Shown here one piece after another: positions 25,016 to 38,039 of a stretch of DNA of 64,000 nucleotides. The notes under the pieces are model-generated. The model was given only the letters and a program-made list of their open reading frames with translations. It was not told where the DNA came from and did not search any database. Where the stretch lies: NCBI RefSeq assembly GCF_004798865.1, contig NW_025336087.1, positions 53,944,026 to 54,008,025 of the forward strand, read 5' to 3'. Made by a program: the position numbers and the translations under genes. Source of the stretch: Varanus komodoensis. Its lineage: Eukaryota > Chordata > Lepidosauria > Squamata > Varanidae. The number at the start of each line of letters is the position of its first letter. Positions within the stretch are counted from its first letter, which is position 1.

Positions 25016-27854
25016 GCGGACATGCTGCAGATCTACTGTCCCCACATTCACCAGCATAATGGGAGAAGATCAAGGGCACATGGCGGATTTCTAGTTATGA
25101 TGCTTGAAAAGTGGTTCTTTTCCTTGGATTGCTGACAGCCTGGAAGATGACTGGTTGGTGGCACTGTCCTGCAATGGTGGGCAAAGCCACCCATCTACTT
25201 GTTCCTGCCACTGTAGTCCTAAAATTGCATCATCTCCTTAATCCTCTGCCACCAGGAAACTGAGAAAGTCATACCAATGGCTGAGGCCACATTTCATAGC
25301 AATGTGGTGGGAGGGATCCAATTTATGCTCAGCCAGCATGGCTTAAGAGGGGTGAGAAATTCACAGGACAAACGAAGATGGAAACACAGGCATAGTTAAA
25401 AACTGAGTAAGGTGAGAATGAAACAAGATGAAAGCAAGGTGAGTTTCTGTTGGGCATCTGAATCCCTTAATTTGATTGAAGAAGAACATGACAAGGTACA
25501 ATTAGACATGCTCTGGGATGTAAGGTAGAGCTATGGCTCTTACACAGTTGGCTGATCTCTTATACAGTATTTCACATTTATTTCGTATATTTTATCCTTT
25601 ATATTTCTATCTACTCAGAGGTGCGCTGTTAGAGTCCCAATTCAACACCTCCAATTCTCAGGGGATACAACTGATACTTTAGGACTGCAGTGGTGAGAAA
25701 GATTAGATAGGCTACTTCTGTCACTGAAGGACAGAGGCACCCATTGTTTTCTTCCAGCCAGCCAGCAAGTGATTTGAGGCAAAAGATTCAGTGATTCACC
25801 AGCATTCCTGAGAGCTGTGTGGTATAGTGCCACTAATAATCTCTACTCGGAGATGATTATGGGTTCATCTCCTAATGGACATGTTGTATGATAGATCCCA
25901 CCTCCTTGCTTTAGGCTGCATACTGTTTCTGTTCTGATCTGCATTTCTCTGATATGATATGCTGTTCTTAGTGATCTGTTGACTCTTTATCTGACAAAGA
26001 TGACATAACTTTTTCCCATTATATTTCTTTTACTTTCTTTAATCTTCTGTCCCTCCTTTTGTACTCTGCAAGTCACATTACCTCTGTCAGAGTTGAAATA
26101 TGCTTCTAGTGAAATAATGAAATAGATAGTCCAAATGTAACTGAGCAGGCCCCTTAATTACCATGTGTCACAATCACAACAGGCATTCTTCCAAAGGTGG
26201 TACTTAGAATGGTGGTACGGTTGCTTTGGGGCCAATTTGCATAGTATTACCAATAAAGCTTTGCACTACCATTTGGTCTGTCTTATTCACTGTCCAAAAC
26301 TAGAACAAAACAAGATTGCCAGCTAGAGATCACATTATAGAAGGAAAGGGCAGCAGCACATGGGTTTTATTTGCTTTGTTTGTTTGTTTGATTGATTTAA
26401 TGTAGAGAATCAATGCTTGCCATCTCAGTCAGAGCTCATTATAGGCATATGCTGATGATACAGTAAAGGGCTGTGGCATCCCAGGCAGATACAAATATTA
26501 CAGGAAAGGGATTTAGTGGTTTGCAGGTACTAAGTTAGCATCAACTGTAATAAGGGGAAGGCATTCGGCCGCAGGGAACTAAAAGTAGACATTAGCGAAA
26601 AGAGTGCGAAAATATCCCTGCAGCTGATGGGAGGATTCTCTCTGTCGTACTGCTCCTTGGCTGCCCTCCACCATGGCTTGCACTTTCCAGGCACCCACAC
26701 TGTTGCCGTGCTCTTGTTGGGAGCATGGCAAAAGTCAGAGCAGAGCCAGACCTCCCTGAAACACCTGGTGAGAGTCAAAGTTACAAGGGTGACGAGTGCC
26801 CCATGGTTGCTCTTCTTCTGCAAAGGCTTATGTCTGTAAACTTAGCTTTGACTGACACGTTATTTCCTCTCTGCACCCCAATCTATTTTCTAGCTCACTA
26901 AGCTTATAAAACTCTGCATAAATTCTCCCTCTCCGCCTGTTCTGTAATCCTGTGAACACATTGTCTTCCTGTTCATTCCTTCAACCAGCAAGTGCCAGCT
27001 GTTGGGCCCTGGAAACAATTCTATTTACGTTCAGGGCAGGAGCTGGGGGGAGAATGTTGATGTTCAAAAAGCTGTGAAAACTGCAAGATGTTGTGGCTGT
27101 GCAGAAGTGTTTTGAGCAAGGCTGTTTGACTTAGGTAAGAGAAATTATTAAGGATTCTGTCAGTCAGCATGCAGTCAAACTCCCCTTAGATCTGTTCACT
27201 GAGGAGAGATGAAGCCAGTTATGCACACACAGGCTGTAAAGCTAATCCAGTTTTGATTGTTATGCTTATGCCTTAAAGGGATCCTGCTGAGAACCTAAAA
27301 TAACCAGAATGAAAATAAAATTTATTATTCTTAATGTATGCTACCATATTGCAACCAACACATTTTATCTGTTTCCCCCCTTTAAAGGTGAAAGAAGCAA
27401 ATCCCACTGCATACAACCTTTCAAGCTTTCCCTCCACAATTATTTTTATCTTCTTTTTCCCCCAAAGAGAAAATGGAGTTAACTATTTTTAACTATTATA
27501 GCTGCTGGCTTTAAAATTTCACATGGAAATTCACATTTTCGAAACAGATAAGCTAAGGGGTAGCTAATTAAAATATTCACTCATGCTCCAGTTCTCAAGG
27601 AGAAATATATATGAAAGTCGCTTCAGTGTGATGCTTCCCTTGCTGGATTGGAAGCTAAACATGAGAAGACCTGATGGAGATGTAGACACAGATGTGTGTC
27701 ATCTCTGCAATACACATTCAAACATGCAGTTACCATTTAAGGTTACACAAGGTGCATGGAAACATATATTTTAGTTCATCCACAGATATTGTCTACATCT
27801 AGAACACACAGTCACCTGTAGGGGGTGCATCTGCTAGCACACCATTTCTATACA
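25016..27854. other. Unassigned stretch
   Basis: No gene recognised. A GC-richer block at 26,560-26,830 has frames of 70 codons (plus) and 97 codons (minus) without known domains. Short tttg repeats at 26,380-26,395 are simple sequence. Confidence 0.5.
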
Positions 27855-28255
27855 TCTTTAAAGATAGGCAAAGCTATCTGGGTGGTTTTCAACAATATAT
27901 AAAAAACACAAACCACCAATACAGCACAAACTTTTAATATATAATTTAAAACATATTTAAAACAATTTGAGCAATTACAGAAAATTCACTACAACTAGAA
28001 CTGACTGAGATAAATGCTCCTCGTTTACCAGTAATTGCCTTAGAAAAGAAGGAATCTTAACCAGGCACAAAAATGATAAGAAAGTTAGTGGCAGGTAGGT
28101 CTCAGTGGGAAAAAACAGTCCATAATTGTGGGTCCATCCTTGTTGCCACTCTCTGAGTCTCTTTTGGGAATGACACTTGGAGGAAGTCCTTAGATTTTGA
28201 TCATAGTGCCTGGGTAGATTCAATATCCATCAGATATTGTGGTGGCTGTAGTACA
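27855..28255 (-). mobile_element. L2 LINE 3' UTR
   Basis: Plus-strand blocks 'ttaaccaggcacaaaaatgataagaaagttagtggcaggtaggtctc', 'cataattgtgggtccatccttgttgccactctctgagtctc' and 'cacttggaggaagtccttagattttgatcatagtgcctgggtagattcaatatc' match the squamate L2 3' region read antisense. An A-rich tail precedes them at 27,890-27,970. It belongs to the same broad family as the copy at 13.6 kb but to a different subfamily. Confidence 0.75.
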
Positions 28256-29127
28256 AGCACTTTGGTAGGACCCATTGGTGCTTGGACTCTGGTCTCCAGC
28301 AAGTCATCTTCAAAGCAGAAGAAACAGGTTCTTGTAGCGGCACAAAATACATCCATGGATTCCAGGGAATCCATCCTCCCAGCTCCTGGTTGCCCCATAA
28401 ACCACATCGCAAAAAGATGAAATAGAGATAAATGCCACCCAACAAGACCCCAGTTTAGGTCAAGATTCTGATCAGGTGGTATGGCAGCCAGAGACCTCTC
28501 CTCCATCTGGCATATCTGGAGGTAAAAGAAAAGATGCATGCATGCTCCAGCACAGGACCCTGAGATGATCTAAGAAGAGGTGATGCTCAAATTTCACCAT
28601 GGGACAGTTAGGCCCTAGTTGCTCAATGCTACTATGGACACCTTCAGGAAGACAAGCAAATCCAGGTTTGACTATGTAGATTCAGCTCTGCAGAACCTAT
28701 AACTTTTGTTCAGTCTGTGGGCCTGCCCATCTGGGGCTTCCTGAAGTGCTCAGAAACAGACGGTCATTACAGAAAAACTTGCTAAGGTTAATGAAACATT
28801 TTAGGGTTCCAAAGGTAGCATGTAACAGAACCCTAAACACTGACTGTTGTAACCTTAGAGACAAAACATTTATTACTTTAGATGGATGTCTAGGACTTTT
28901 CCTTTCTTTTTCTTTTTATTCTTGAGAAGGTGTAGGGTGCCTGGACTGGAATCTAGCATGGAGTGAAGGGAGGCTTTTGAGACTCAGACTATACCCCATT
29001 CACCTGCTCTAGAATGAAAATAAAACAAAAATGGCATAGTTGCCAAATACAGATCTAAGTAATGTCTCTTTAGTCATGCAGGTACTACCCACAATCACAC
29101 ACAGACACACACAATGTATTGGGTGAT
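28256..29127. other. Unassigned stretch
   Basis: No gene or repeat recognised. The 112-codon minus-strand frame at 28,201-28,539 overlaps the L2 3' UTR and is not considered coding. A short CA-rich run lies at about 29,095-29,112. Confidence 0.5.
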
Positions 29128-29266
29128 GAACATGTGGCTTTCCAGCATTTCTGCATTGCATCTCCAGTATACTTCAGCCAGTATAGCCTAGGGCAATGAA
29201 TGAAGTCCCAGTTCAACAACACCTGGGGTGGAGGGGGGTGGAGACAAGTTGCTCATCCCTGCCATC
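29128..29266. mobile_element. Palindromic MITE remnant ('gactacaactcc' family)
   Basis: 'catgtggctttccagcattt' at the left and 'cccagttcaacaacacctggggtgg', then 'gacaagttgctcatccctg' at the right fit the same family as 22,560-22,690 (consensus right half: gtccaacaacatctggagggccacaagttgcccatccctg). Confidence 0.55.
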
Positions 29267-30849
29267 AATCCTTTCCAACTAATCAAGCGTTTGAGTTTCC
29301 TAGATTGAATTCACTGCCACTTGCTCTCTGGTTTTTCTGAAGCTCCTATCCTGAACAGCACTGATCTAAATGATAACCCCAGGAGTGACAAATACAGAAT
29401 TTTGCACTGTACACATAGACACCAACGTTCAGTTTACATTGGGTCTAGTGTCACACACTCCAATTCAGTGGAACTACTTAAAAAACAAAACAAAAACAAA
29501 ACCTTGTACTAAGTCTGCATCCCAGGGTATTTGTTTTCAGAGATGTAATTAAAAGATGTGCCGCACAGGGCAATTCTTTATCAAGCACTGTGCATGAATA
29601 GTTTAGATGAAAAATGTAAATAAGAATGCTACAGGAATCCCCCTGTGAATGGAGGCTGGGGAATGTGTGCAGTATTTTACTTCTTAGACTATGATATGCC
29701 TGGAGTAAGTGCTGACCCAATTTTTGTAATTCCCAGAAATAATGTCCCCTTGGAGAGCAGCAAAGAAAGAGGGCATCCCATTTGGCATTTGTTATGGGCC
29801 TATAAGGGTGAATGTGAAAATGTGCAATCAGTATTTTAGTTCTTTTTTCCTCCTCCTCATACCATCTGAAAATAAGTGTGATTGAAATGACATAGATGCT
29901 CATACTCTGCGCTCTCACTTCATGTATATGCCATTGCTGTATGTTCCTACAAAATGTCTTGTCACTGAATGATAGCTGCATCGGGTGGATATGGAAATCT
30001 CCGCTCATGCTCTGCAGCTCCTTTTTCCTTCCCTAAATTCCAGCTCATTTCCCTCCACCCCATATGGCAAATCAGCCTTTTTCCTCTCAAGACCCCTGCC
30101 CCATGACCACTGTTTCCACTGGAATGTGCTGGTGTGACTCTTCCCAGCACCAGGGACAGTGGAAAAAAGGAAACTTCTCAGTACCCCTTACTTCTGAGGT
30201 TGGACTTCATGCACATGGAAAACTTCAGGTCTCTGATCACTTTACATTTGTGAAAATTGCTTTTGTAGCATTCAAGGCAGGGAGGCAGAGTAGAATGAAA
30301 ACCCTTTGAAGAAACTTCGAGAGAACTGCACCCAGATAAAAGGGATGGCTGCCACAAGTTTTTGGCTACTGGGCAGTATTTGTAGGCTAATTGTGGAGAA
30401 CTTTATCCTGAATGGAGATTATCATACCCTTGAGATACTGTGTATGTGTTTATGTTTAATATTTCTACATTAACCTTTATTCTCTTTCCTGCTTAGCTTC
30501 AGCTCAGCTTCTGGATCATCATTAATGATAATAAGCTTCTATTCCACCCAATAGTCAATTAGGGTAGTTAAAATGGCCATTTACAGATAGTCATAATATA
30601 GTCATACTTTGTCTTACTTTTCTTCTTCTGCCTTCAATTTTCCTTAGCATTATTGCCTTCTACAGTAAGTTTTGCCTTCTTGTAGTCAAACGTAGGGCAG
30701 TCTCAGTTTTGTCATTTTTGCTTTTTAAGGATATTTATGCATGGATTTGCTCTAGGATCCACTTGTCTGTGTTTTCTGCCAGCCAGGATATTCACAAAGC
30801 TATCACCCACCATCATGTTTCAAACACATCATTTTTCTTCCTTTATTGT
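29267..30849. other. Unassigned stretch with the longest non-transposon ORF
   Basis: A 176-codon minus-strand frame (29,478-30,008) is the longest frame outside recognised mobile elements. It contains no signal peptide, convincing transmembrane pattern or recognised domain, and the surrounding DNA gives no splice or promoter context I can support. It is treated as chance. Confidence 0.5.
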
Positions 30850-30970
30850 TTCATTTACTTCTATTCATTTGATATACTATAAATTATGCCTTCTGTTGCT
30901 CTTTTGTTATGTTGTGAGCAGCTGAAGGCACAATTTCATGAAACAGTGGCATACAAATGAATAAATAAAT
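30850..30970 (+). mobile_element. L2 3'-tail remnant
   Basis: 'gttgtgagcagctgaaggca' followed by 'gtggcatacaaatgaataaataaatga' follows the L2 3' end pattern (gtgagccgccctgag ... ggcggtataaaaataaataaataa). Confidence 0.55.
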
Positions 30971-32774
30971 GACATTCTAAGAGAGTAGGGAAACCATAGA
31001 AGCTATGTACATTAAGAACAATAGAAGAAGGAAAAAGGAGAGGGAAGCGGAGTGTTGTGAGCAATGAGATTGTTAAAATGGGGTCAATGGAAAAGGGAGA
31101 GATGGAGGAAGGGGTAGGACTTTGTAGCAGTAGATTAAATCCCAAAAGAAGAGACATCAGGCATTCCCAAGCCACAGTAGGGGTTCCAGTGGACAGACAT
31201 GCAGTGGTAAGATGCATTTATTTCCTGCTTGGAGCTTTGAGAATGAACCGTAGGCAGAATCAGTGTCAGAAAGACTATTCTCCAAAAGGTATCCTTAATC
31301 CAGAAATCCAAAAGCAATTGTACTGTTTAGCAAGTAGGGTTTCTTAAAATCTACTTCCACCAATTAGTTGGATTTAAGGTTGAGCCGTGGTGTACCCAGG
31401 GTACCTATTTATCATCATTAACTTTCTTCTGGCTGAAGGGGCTGGTACAACTGGACAGGACATGAAAATATTGTCCACTGATTAGTTAACTTATCCCTAA
31501 CTTAGTTTTGCTGCTTTGGATTGGCAGGTGCTAGAGATGATTTTTATTTTCCATGGACTGCTTCCTGAATTTCTGGGTCTATTGTTTCACTAATATTTGT
31601 AATAGAACATTCCCCATCACCTCCACTACCAGGGCCACAAGAACATGCTAATGACCTTGTCAAATTACTCTTATTGCCACTCCAGTACATTTTACTTATG
31701 CTGTATTTATTATACTAAGCCACTGGCACAGTTTTGCCTGCAGATGATTGGATTTTACCTTTGAATCTTGCTTGTTATCTCAGGCACTTTAAACAGACTG
31801 AGACCAATAATTTGAATTCTAAATATCCTATTCTCATTCAGCTTTCTTGTAAGAACTGCAACAACATATCGAGCTGAATCAGATGCACTGACAGCCTATG
31901 GGCTCTCGTGCACAAGTGGGAGAGAGTGGACAGGCTATCTGCAGTGTGTCCTCCTCTTCCACTTTTACTCACCAATGCATGATGGACTTGTCTGGGGGCT
32001 AACTGTTGGGTTGTTTAGCTCCTGAGCAACCCAGTGGCTTAGGTTCACACATCACACTGAACAACCTACAGAAAAGCCAATAGTGGGCTTCTACGTAAAA
32101 ACAAAAATGGTGGGCACACTGCAGGCACATTGTCCACTCTCATTTCTGAGCCCATGGGCTGTTTTTACATGAGAACTGGTCCATATTTTAATATTTGAAT
32201 TGGAAGGCTTGCTTTTAGGGAGAATCTGCCATACTGGCTATTCTAAGTGAAGTCTTTGAAAATATAGGGTTTTTCTCATTAATCTAGTCTGCAATAACTG
32301 TTGAGATGAATAGGTTCCAACCATTTATTTACTTGCAAGCAAAACTTGACTTAAGTTAGCCAAGTTCTATATTGGCTTGAGTTGATTCGTTAGATTGACA
32401 CAAGGGTTAGAAAAGCAATTTCTATTTCTGAAAAGCCATCTAGTCAAAAGCTAAATCAAGGTTGTCCTGTACCTTGTAACCTGGTGCAAACACAAGGAGT
32501 AGTAAGCTGTTTATTTCCTTTCTGTGTTTGTACCCAGGCATGACAATATTTGTTTGTGATGAATGACACAATACCTTTCCTCTGTTTCACTCCCGATTGT
32601 TGGTATGCAATACTTTCACATACATGCTGGGACAAATCTTATTTTTTTCTTTCCTCTTTTTCATGGCAAAAACATTTGAAACATCATTTGAAGACTATGA
32701 TTTTGAAAGTATAACTTATTTTCATATGAATTGTGACCAGGAAGGCCATAGTGAAATTCTCACTTCAGTTATGG
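30971..32774. other. Unassigned stretch
   Basis: No gene recognised. At 31,998-32,130 'ttgggttgtttagctcctgagcaacccag' forms an imperfect hairpin and is followed by 'gttcacacatcacactgaacaacc'. This looks like a small unclassified MITE related in style to the candidate at 7.1 kb. Confidence 0.45.
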
Positions 32775-32855
32775 GATTATTGGGTGCTCTCAAGCAAATA
32801 ACTAAGCCTCAGCTTTTCTTGCTTAATATAGGGGGAAAGAATAATACTGGCCATA
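32775..32855 (+). mobile_element. MIR-like SINE core remnant
   Basis: 'attgggtgctctcaagcaaataacta', 'agcctcagcttttctt' and 'gggggaaagaataatactggcc' follow the MIR core (ctgggtgaccttgggcaagtcacttaa...cctcagtttcctcatctgtaaaatggggataataatacc). It lies inside a 114-codon plus-strand frame (32,597-32,941), which is therefore not a gene. Confidence 0.55.
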
Positions 32856-34705
32856 TGGATGGGGCCTGCCTCTTCCAAAATACAGCATTCCAAGGTGCAT
32901 CTGAATTGGAAAAAAAAGGCAGGATCAAAATTCTTAGCTGAAATACCAAGGTCAGTGAGCTGCAAGATAAGCCAAATGACTGACAAGAACCAAACCACTT
33001 CTGTTTCAGGAGAAGGACACTATGGAACAAGAAAGACCTGATACAAAAGGATCTAACATAGTAAGTCACATTGTACAGTGCCAGGTCAAAATAACTAGTA
33101 GGAACCTCCCTGAAGGTGGAACTAACTCCATTTGGTGGTGAAGTGGGGAGTAGATTCACTATGAAATCATCTTCTCAACCTGAGCAGTATTCTGTCTCTA
33201 ATTAGCTGCCTCATTAACTTGATGGATGTCTTTTGCTAATGACCTCTACATTGTTCTCTTTACTTTAACATAATAAACAACAGTAGTTAGAGACATTTTG
33301 TCTTGATCTGCTGGGAAAGGAAAAGGAAAGAGACTGGTGGCTTATACAGACAAAGTACTTTGTGGGGCTGGTTCAGATGTTATCCTTATTTTATTAAAGC
33401 AGACAATCAATTATTTCTAATTTATTCTATCCAAACAATTTAAACCTTTCAATAAAAAACTGCAAGGCAGCATATTAAAACAATAGAAATAAACCTGCAT
33501 GTTAATAGAAGCAACAACTATTCTCTCATTATAAAAATTTGCTACATAATAAAAGTGCTTGGTATTTTTGCCCCTATAGAAGCAGTAAGATTTCTCCCAG
33601 CATGCCTACAGTTAAAGGCACCACTCCCTTACTGCAATAGTTTCTATCCATGCATGAGATACATGTATGGAGTTGCATGCTCTACTCTACTGTATTCATG
33701 CAGCTGCTCCATGTGGGAAAATTTTGAGCATCTGAACAGATTAGATAACTCTGTGCCATTTTGAAAATGCTGGGGAAAAAATCTAAGACATGACGTTCCC
33801 ATTAACAGAGTCAGAATTTTCACCACAATGGATAGAATATAATTTCAAGGAAGTGGAGATAAGACAAAGGCCACATAATGTAATTGTCTCTGTATCTGAG
33901 AAATCAACATAAGGTAAGAAATATGAGAATACCTATAGCATGAATGTTTTAAAAAATGAAGAGGAATTTTTCCCTTAAGGGGTGATTTGAATTTGAAGAA
34001 GCAATGAGGGTTAAAGAGTTTATCTGAGCTCTTTGACAAATACAGAGAGTACAAGGTATGCATTTTTATGTGAGTGAAAAAGACCTCATTGTTTTCACAT
34101 ACATCACCCTAGCATGTTTTATTCATTGCAACATTTTCCAATTTTTACCACATATGGACTCCGACATGGTATATTAATATGCAGATTACTAGTCTCATAA
34201 AAATGAAACCCAATAGAAAGCTCAAGAAAAATGTTATACAAAAACAGCTTTAGCATCACTGGCAATACTATGTTAGAATCAAACCCATCTTGGGCTGCAT
34301 ATCGTTATCTTCACCCATAGGAAACATCCAGACGATTTAATTCTAATGCCAGGAGCCTCCTCCTGGAGCTCAGAAACTGGGAATATGCCTTAATATATGG
34401 TGTATCCTGGGAAAACATGATGCAAAGAAGGCATTACTGTCAGATCCAGTTCCTTTGCAGTTCAGAGGGGGCCTTTGAACACCCTCCCCACAAATACCCT
34501 GCATTATCTATCATACGCAAAATAAAAAGAGGTTGTAGAGGCCTTTTGCCACTGCTACCCCTATTGCACAGAATTTAAACCAGGTTGGATTCAGATCTAG
34601 TCTGAATCTTGGCATCAGCAGAAATGAAAGACTGAGAATAACTGGTACCCAACTAAACAGGAAGCCACAGCTTTGTCTTGTGAAAATTTCCAGTCCAAAT
34701 ATTAT
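32856..34705. other. Unassigned stretch with a possible L2 tail
   Basis: At about 33,415-33,500 'aatttattctatccaaacaatttaaacc' and 'aactgcaaggcagcatattaaaacaatagaaataaa' recall a minus-strand L2 tail (confidence about 0.4). Nothing else is recognised. Confidence 0.5.
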
Positions 34706-35884
34706 CAAGAATAGAAACATGGAAACAGAGCGAGTCAGAAGGGGTCTCCCGGGCCATCTAGTTTGACCTCCGGCACCAGCCGGCTTCGCTCACAACATGC
34801 CCACCATGTGGACGTCCAGCCTATCCTTGAACACCCGCACCGATGGGGCCTCAACGACCGCTCGTGGAAGCCCATTCCACACCCTCGGGGTCCTGTCAGG
34901 AAGTGCTTCCTGGCATCCAAATTGAACCTTGGCTCCCTGAGCTTTGTTCCGTTGGAGCATGTCCTGCCTTCCTCTGCAGGGGAGAACAGGTCTCTACCCA
35001 TCTCCGTGTGACACCCCCTCACATACCTGTATGTCGTCAACAGATCCCCTCTGACTCTTCTCTTCTCCAGGCTGAAGAGACCCAGTTCCCTCAGTCTCGC
35101 CTCATACGGCATCCCCTGCAAACCGGCCACCAACCTTGTGGCCCTACGCTGCACTGACTCCAACCTGGCTATATCCTTTCTGTAATGAGGGGCCCAAAAC
35201 TGAATACAATACTCCAGTTGCGGGTGCACCAGAGTTGTGTAGAGTGGTAGTAATACCTCTCTTGATCTAGAAGCCACACTTCTGGCTATGCAACCAAGGG
35301 TGGCGTTCGCCCTCTTGACCGCCGCATCACACTGCTGACTCATGTTTAGCCTGCAGTCAACCAGTACCCCGAGGTCCCTTTCACAAGTGCTGCTCTCCAG
35401 CCACTTGTCACCTAACCTGTACTTATGACAGGTATTCCTATGCCCCAAGTGCAAGACCTGCACTTATCCACATTGAATGCCATCCTGTTGTCTCCTGCCC
35501 ACTTCCATAGTCTGTCCAGATCCTTTTGGATCTGGAGTACCTGTTCCTCAGTTGTGGCCACTGCTCCAGTTTTAGTGATCAGCAGACTGTTCACCCCTTC
35601 TTCCATGTCGTTCATGAAAAGTTTAAACAGGATCGGCTTCAGGACAGAGCCCTGGGGGACCCCGCTTGTCACTGGCCGCCATCCCGATGATTCCCCGCTA
35701 ATGGTTACCTTCTGCTTTCGGTCAGTCAACCATGCCCTAATCCACCGGACAGTGCTTTGGTGTATCCCAAAACCCCTCAGTTTCTCCACCAGGATATCAT
35801 GGGGCACTTTGTCAAAGGCCTTGCTGAAATCCAGGTATACCACTTCCACTGCATCCCTTCCAGATGGATGCTTTTTAGCAATTA
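34706..35884 (-). mobile_element. CR1 LINE, 5'-truncated, best preserved in the window
   Basis: A GC-rich minus-strand element carrying the C-terminal half of the CR1 reverse transcriptase and a short 3' UTR. The 3' end is 'cccttctgactcgctctg' plus 'tttccatgtttctattcttg', a typical CR1 terminus with short-period TTCTAT-like units. The 5' end breaks off inside the reverse transcriptase at about 35,884. Coding details are given under the pseudogene entry. The good preservation of the frames suggests it is the youngest CR1 insertion here. Confidence 0.92.
34794..35884 (-). pseudogene. CR1 reverse transcriptase (partial, frameshifted)
   Basis: In LINEs this enzyme copies element RNA onto nicked chromosomal DNA. 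The upstream frame (35,412-35,884) shows VYLDFSKAFDKVPHDIL and SGVPQGSVLKPILF, canonical reverse-transcriptase motifs. Just after, 'EGVNSLLI' runs straight into 'TKTGAVATTEEQ', so the catalytic F/YADD box expected there is absent, an in-frame loss of about 15 bp. The frame shifts near 35,460 ('FNVDKCR') and continues as 'VLHLGHRNTCHKYRLGDKWL', 'MSQQCDAAVKRANATLGCI', 'YTTLVHPQLEYCIQFWAPHY' and 'LFSLEKRRVRGDLLTTYRYV'. A second shift near 34,880 precedes the family's usual 'FKDRLDVHMVGML' ending and stop near 34,794. The 154-codon plus-strand frame over 35,425-35,889 is its antisense shadow. Confidence 0.9.
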
Positions 35885-38039
35885 ATTGAGCATGCACCTG
35901 AACTACTCGTTATAGTGAATTCTGCAGTGATTCTAAATCTTCTGAGTTATTTCTAACTTATATCACTATTCCATTATGCACAATTATTCTTAGGGACCAA
36001 AAGAGCTGAGCTTTTCATTTTAGTGTACAATCTAGACTAACTGAATTACTATTACACATTGTTATTAACTGAAAAATGAATGCAACATTTGCTGTGGAGC
36101 TATGGCAATAATGTGCTCATCTTTCAGTAAAGGATATTTCTAAAGAAAGCAATATCATAGAATTTTATTTTTAAAGTTGTTAATGTTCATAACACTGATG
36201 TGAGGAAAGTCATGAAAATATTAATGACCTTGGTACAACACGGATAAAAGGCAAACTGTAGCTTTTCATCAAAACTTGGCAAATAAGAGAGCTTTTTATA
36301 GAAAAGTGGCAGTGGAGCTGAATATTTTATAGGGGTAATCACTTCTAATATTTTTCACAAACAGAAGCCTGCTATAATAATTCTTATTTTAAGAGGTTGC
36401 TACTTCATTTGAACATGCCAAAGAGCAAAAAGTTATTTCTTTGCTTCAGGGAGGCACAACCCCGTTCTTTTAATAACGATTGTTTGTTGTTAGCTCAGTG
36501 GGCAAGCAAAGAATTCATTTGTAAACATTTTAGATCCCTTAATTTCTTTATGTTTTTTGTTGTTGTTTGAATGGATAAATGAATGTCCACATTAGTACTT
36601 TCACGTTAATGTGTGAGCCAAGGACACTCTTAAAGAGCTGCAATTCAGTGAGCTTGCCCCCATTTTTGACACTTGGCATTTCTTCTTTGTAATTGCCCAT
36701 TTGCTTGTCACACTGTTAAATGTAGGCAGTTCTAGTCTTTCCCCCTCTGTGCAGATACAAGATAGAAACACTGAACTCCCCATTTTTTTCATCATAACAC
36801 TTTACATCTGAGATAGCTTAATGCAATGAAACACTAAGATATCTTCTGCTCAGGGCAAAGTTATCTTCAACAACCTTGCTTCTTCGTAGACAGCACCAAA
36901 AAACTGCTCACTTGCAAGCAGATGTTATCTTAGGGGGAAAAAAGAACACACTCATACACAAACCACATGCGCGCGCGCACACACACAGCCAACAAATGAA
37001 CAAACAAGCAAATTAAAAGCCCTTCTGGGACCACTGCAGACTATCTTTTGTTATCCATTCAAGATGAAATGCTAATGTGGGAAATTTTTGTAGCATCCTA
37101 TTAGAAAGCAAAACCATTTTAATTGTGATGCTGATACAGATTAAGCAAAAGGACAGTAGTTTGCTGAGAATTTTTGCTATGCTTAAAAGGACAAGAACAT
37201 TTATGCAAAGCAAAACTACAAATGCCAACTATTTATTGGCTCCCATCAACTTCTTAGATATTAAGCATATATTCTCAAGGGTAAATATGAGTTCAGATTT
37301 CACACTTCACATAACAGCTAGTGAAATCCATGAAGTGTTTTAATTATCATACCACCACTAATTTCAAAGTAAGCAATCCAATTTCAACTATGCATAAGCT
37401 TTTTAACATGTACTATACATTACGTATAACATGGAAAATGTGTCCTTTTTCGCTCTTGTTAAGTCAACATGCAAGCAAGGATGGGGCCGCACTGCATAGC
37501 TCTGCCCTGATGCCACTTGTACAACTTAGTTTCTTCTGCAGGTCTCCATGAGTTGACCTAACTCTACATGGCCTTTGCTACACACATGAAGGCATCCACA
37601 TATCGCAGAATTCTCCAGGCTTGGGCTTCTGTTAGATCCCTGTGTGAACACTTGTATATTCAAAGGCTTCATCCCTGCAGATATTCATTCTGTAAGTCCA
37701 GCCTTGTCCCTGCTTTGTTTAGTTTTAATTATACATGAATAGGAATGATGCATGAATAATGCATGGATAGTGAATTCAGAGCTCCTCAAAGCTGGGACTT
37801 TTGAGAGAAAGTGTGGCAGCCTTCAAGCTTGGAAAGTCGGAACTATCCTGGCAGAGAGTCATGAATCAGCTTGTGAACTCAACCAGGAAGACAGAACAGC
37901 AGGGGTGGGGGCTCCAAAATCTGTCATGCAGGCAGGATGCTTCACAGAAGACCTGAACAGGCATGGAACATTCAGGATTGCTCTGGATAATAGGAATACA
38001 ATCCCTATTTGTCTCTTTCTACTGGTCTAGGTTCATGCA
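35885..38039. other. AT-rich, repeat-poor stretch
   Basis: No gene or transposon is recognised. 35.9-36.6 kb is notably free of repeats and rich in TAAT-type words. A short GC/AC alternating run (gcgcgcgcgcacacacaca) lies at about 36,969-36,987. Confidence 0.5.

Noticed and set aside
28201-28539. 112-codon minus-strand frame
   Set aside because: Overlaps the L2 3' UTR and shows no known domain.
32597-32941. 114-codon frame
   Set aside because: Overlaps a MIR-like SINE core, so it is not a gene.
35425-35889. 154-codon plus-strand frame
   Set aside because: Antisense shadow of the CR1 reverse transcriptase on the minus strand.
36489-36512. tRNA A-box-like word (gttagctcagtgggcaagc)
   Set aside because: No B box or cloverleaf follows, so neither a tRNA gene nor a SINE can be supported.
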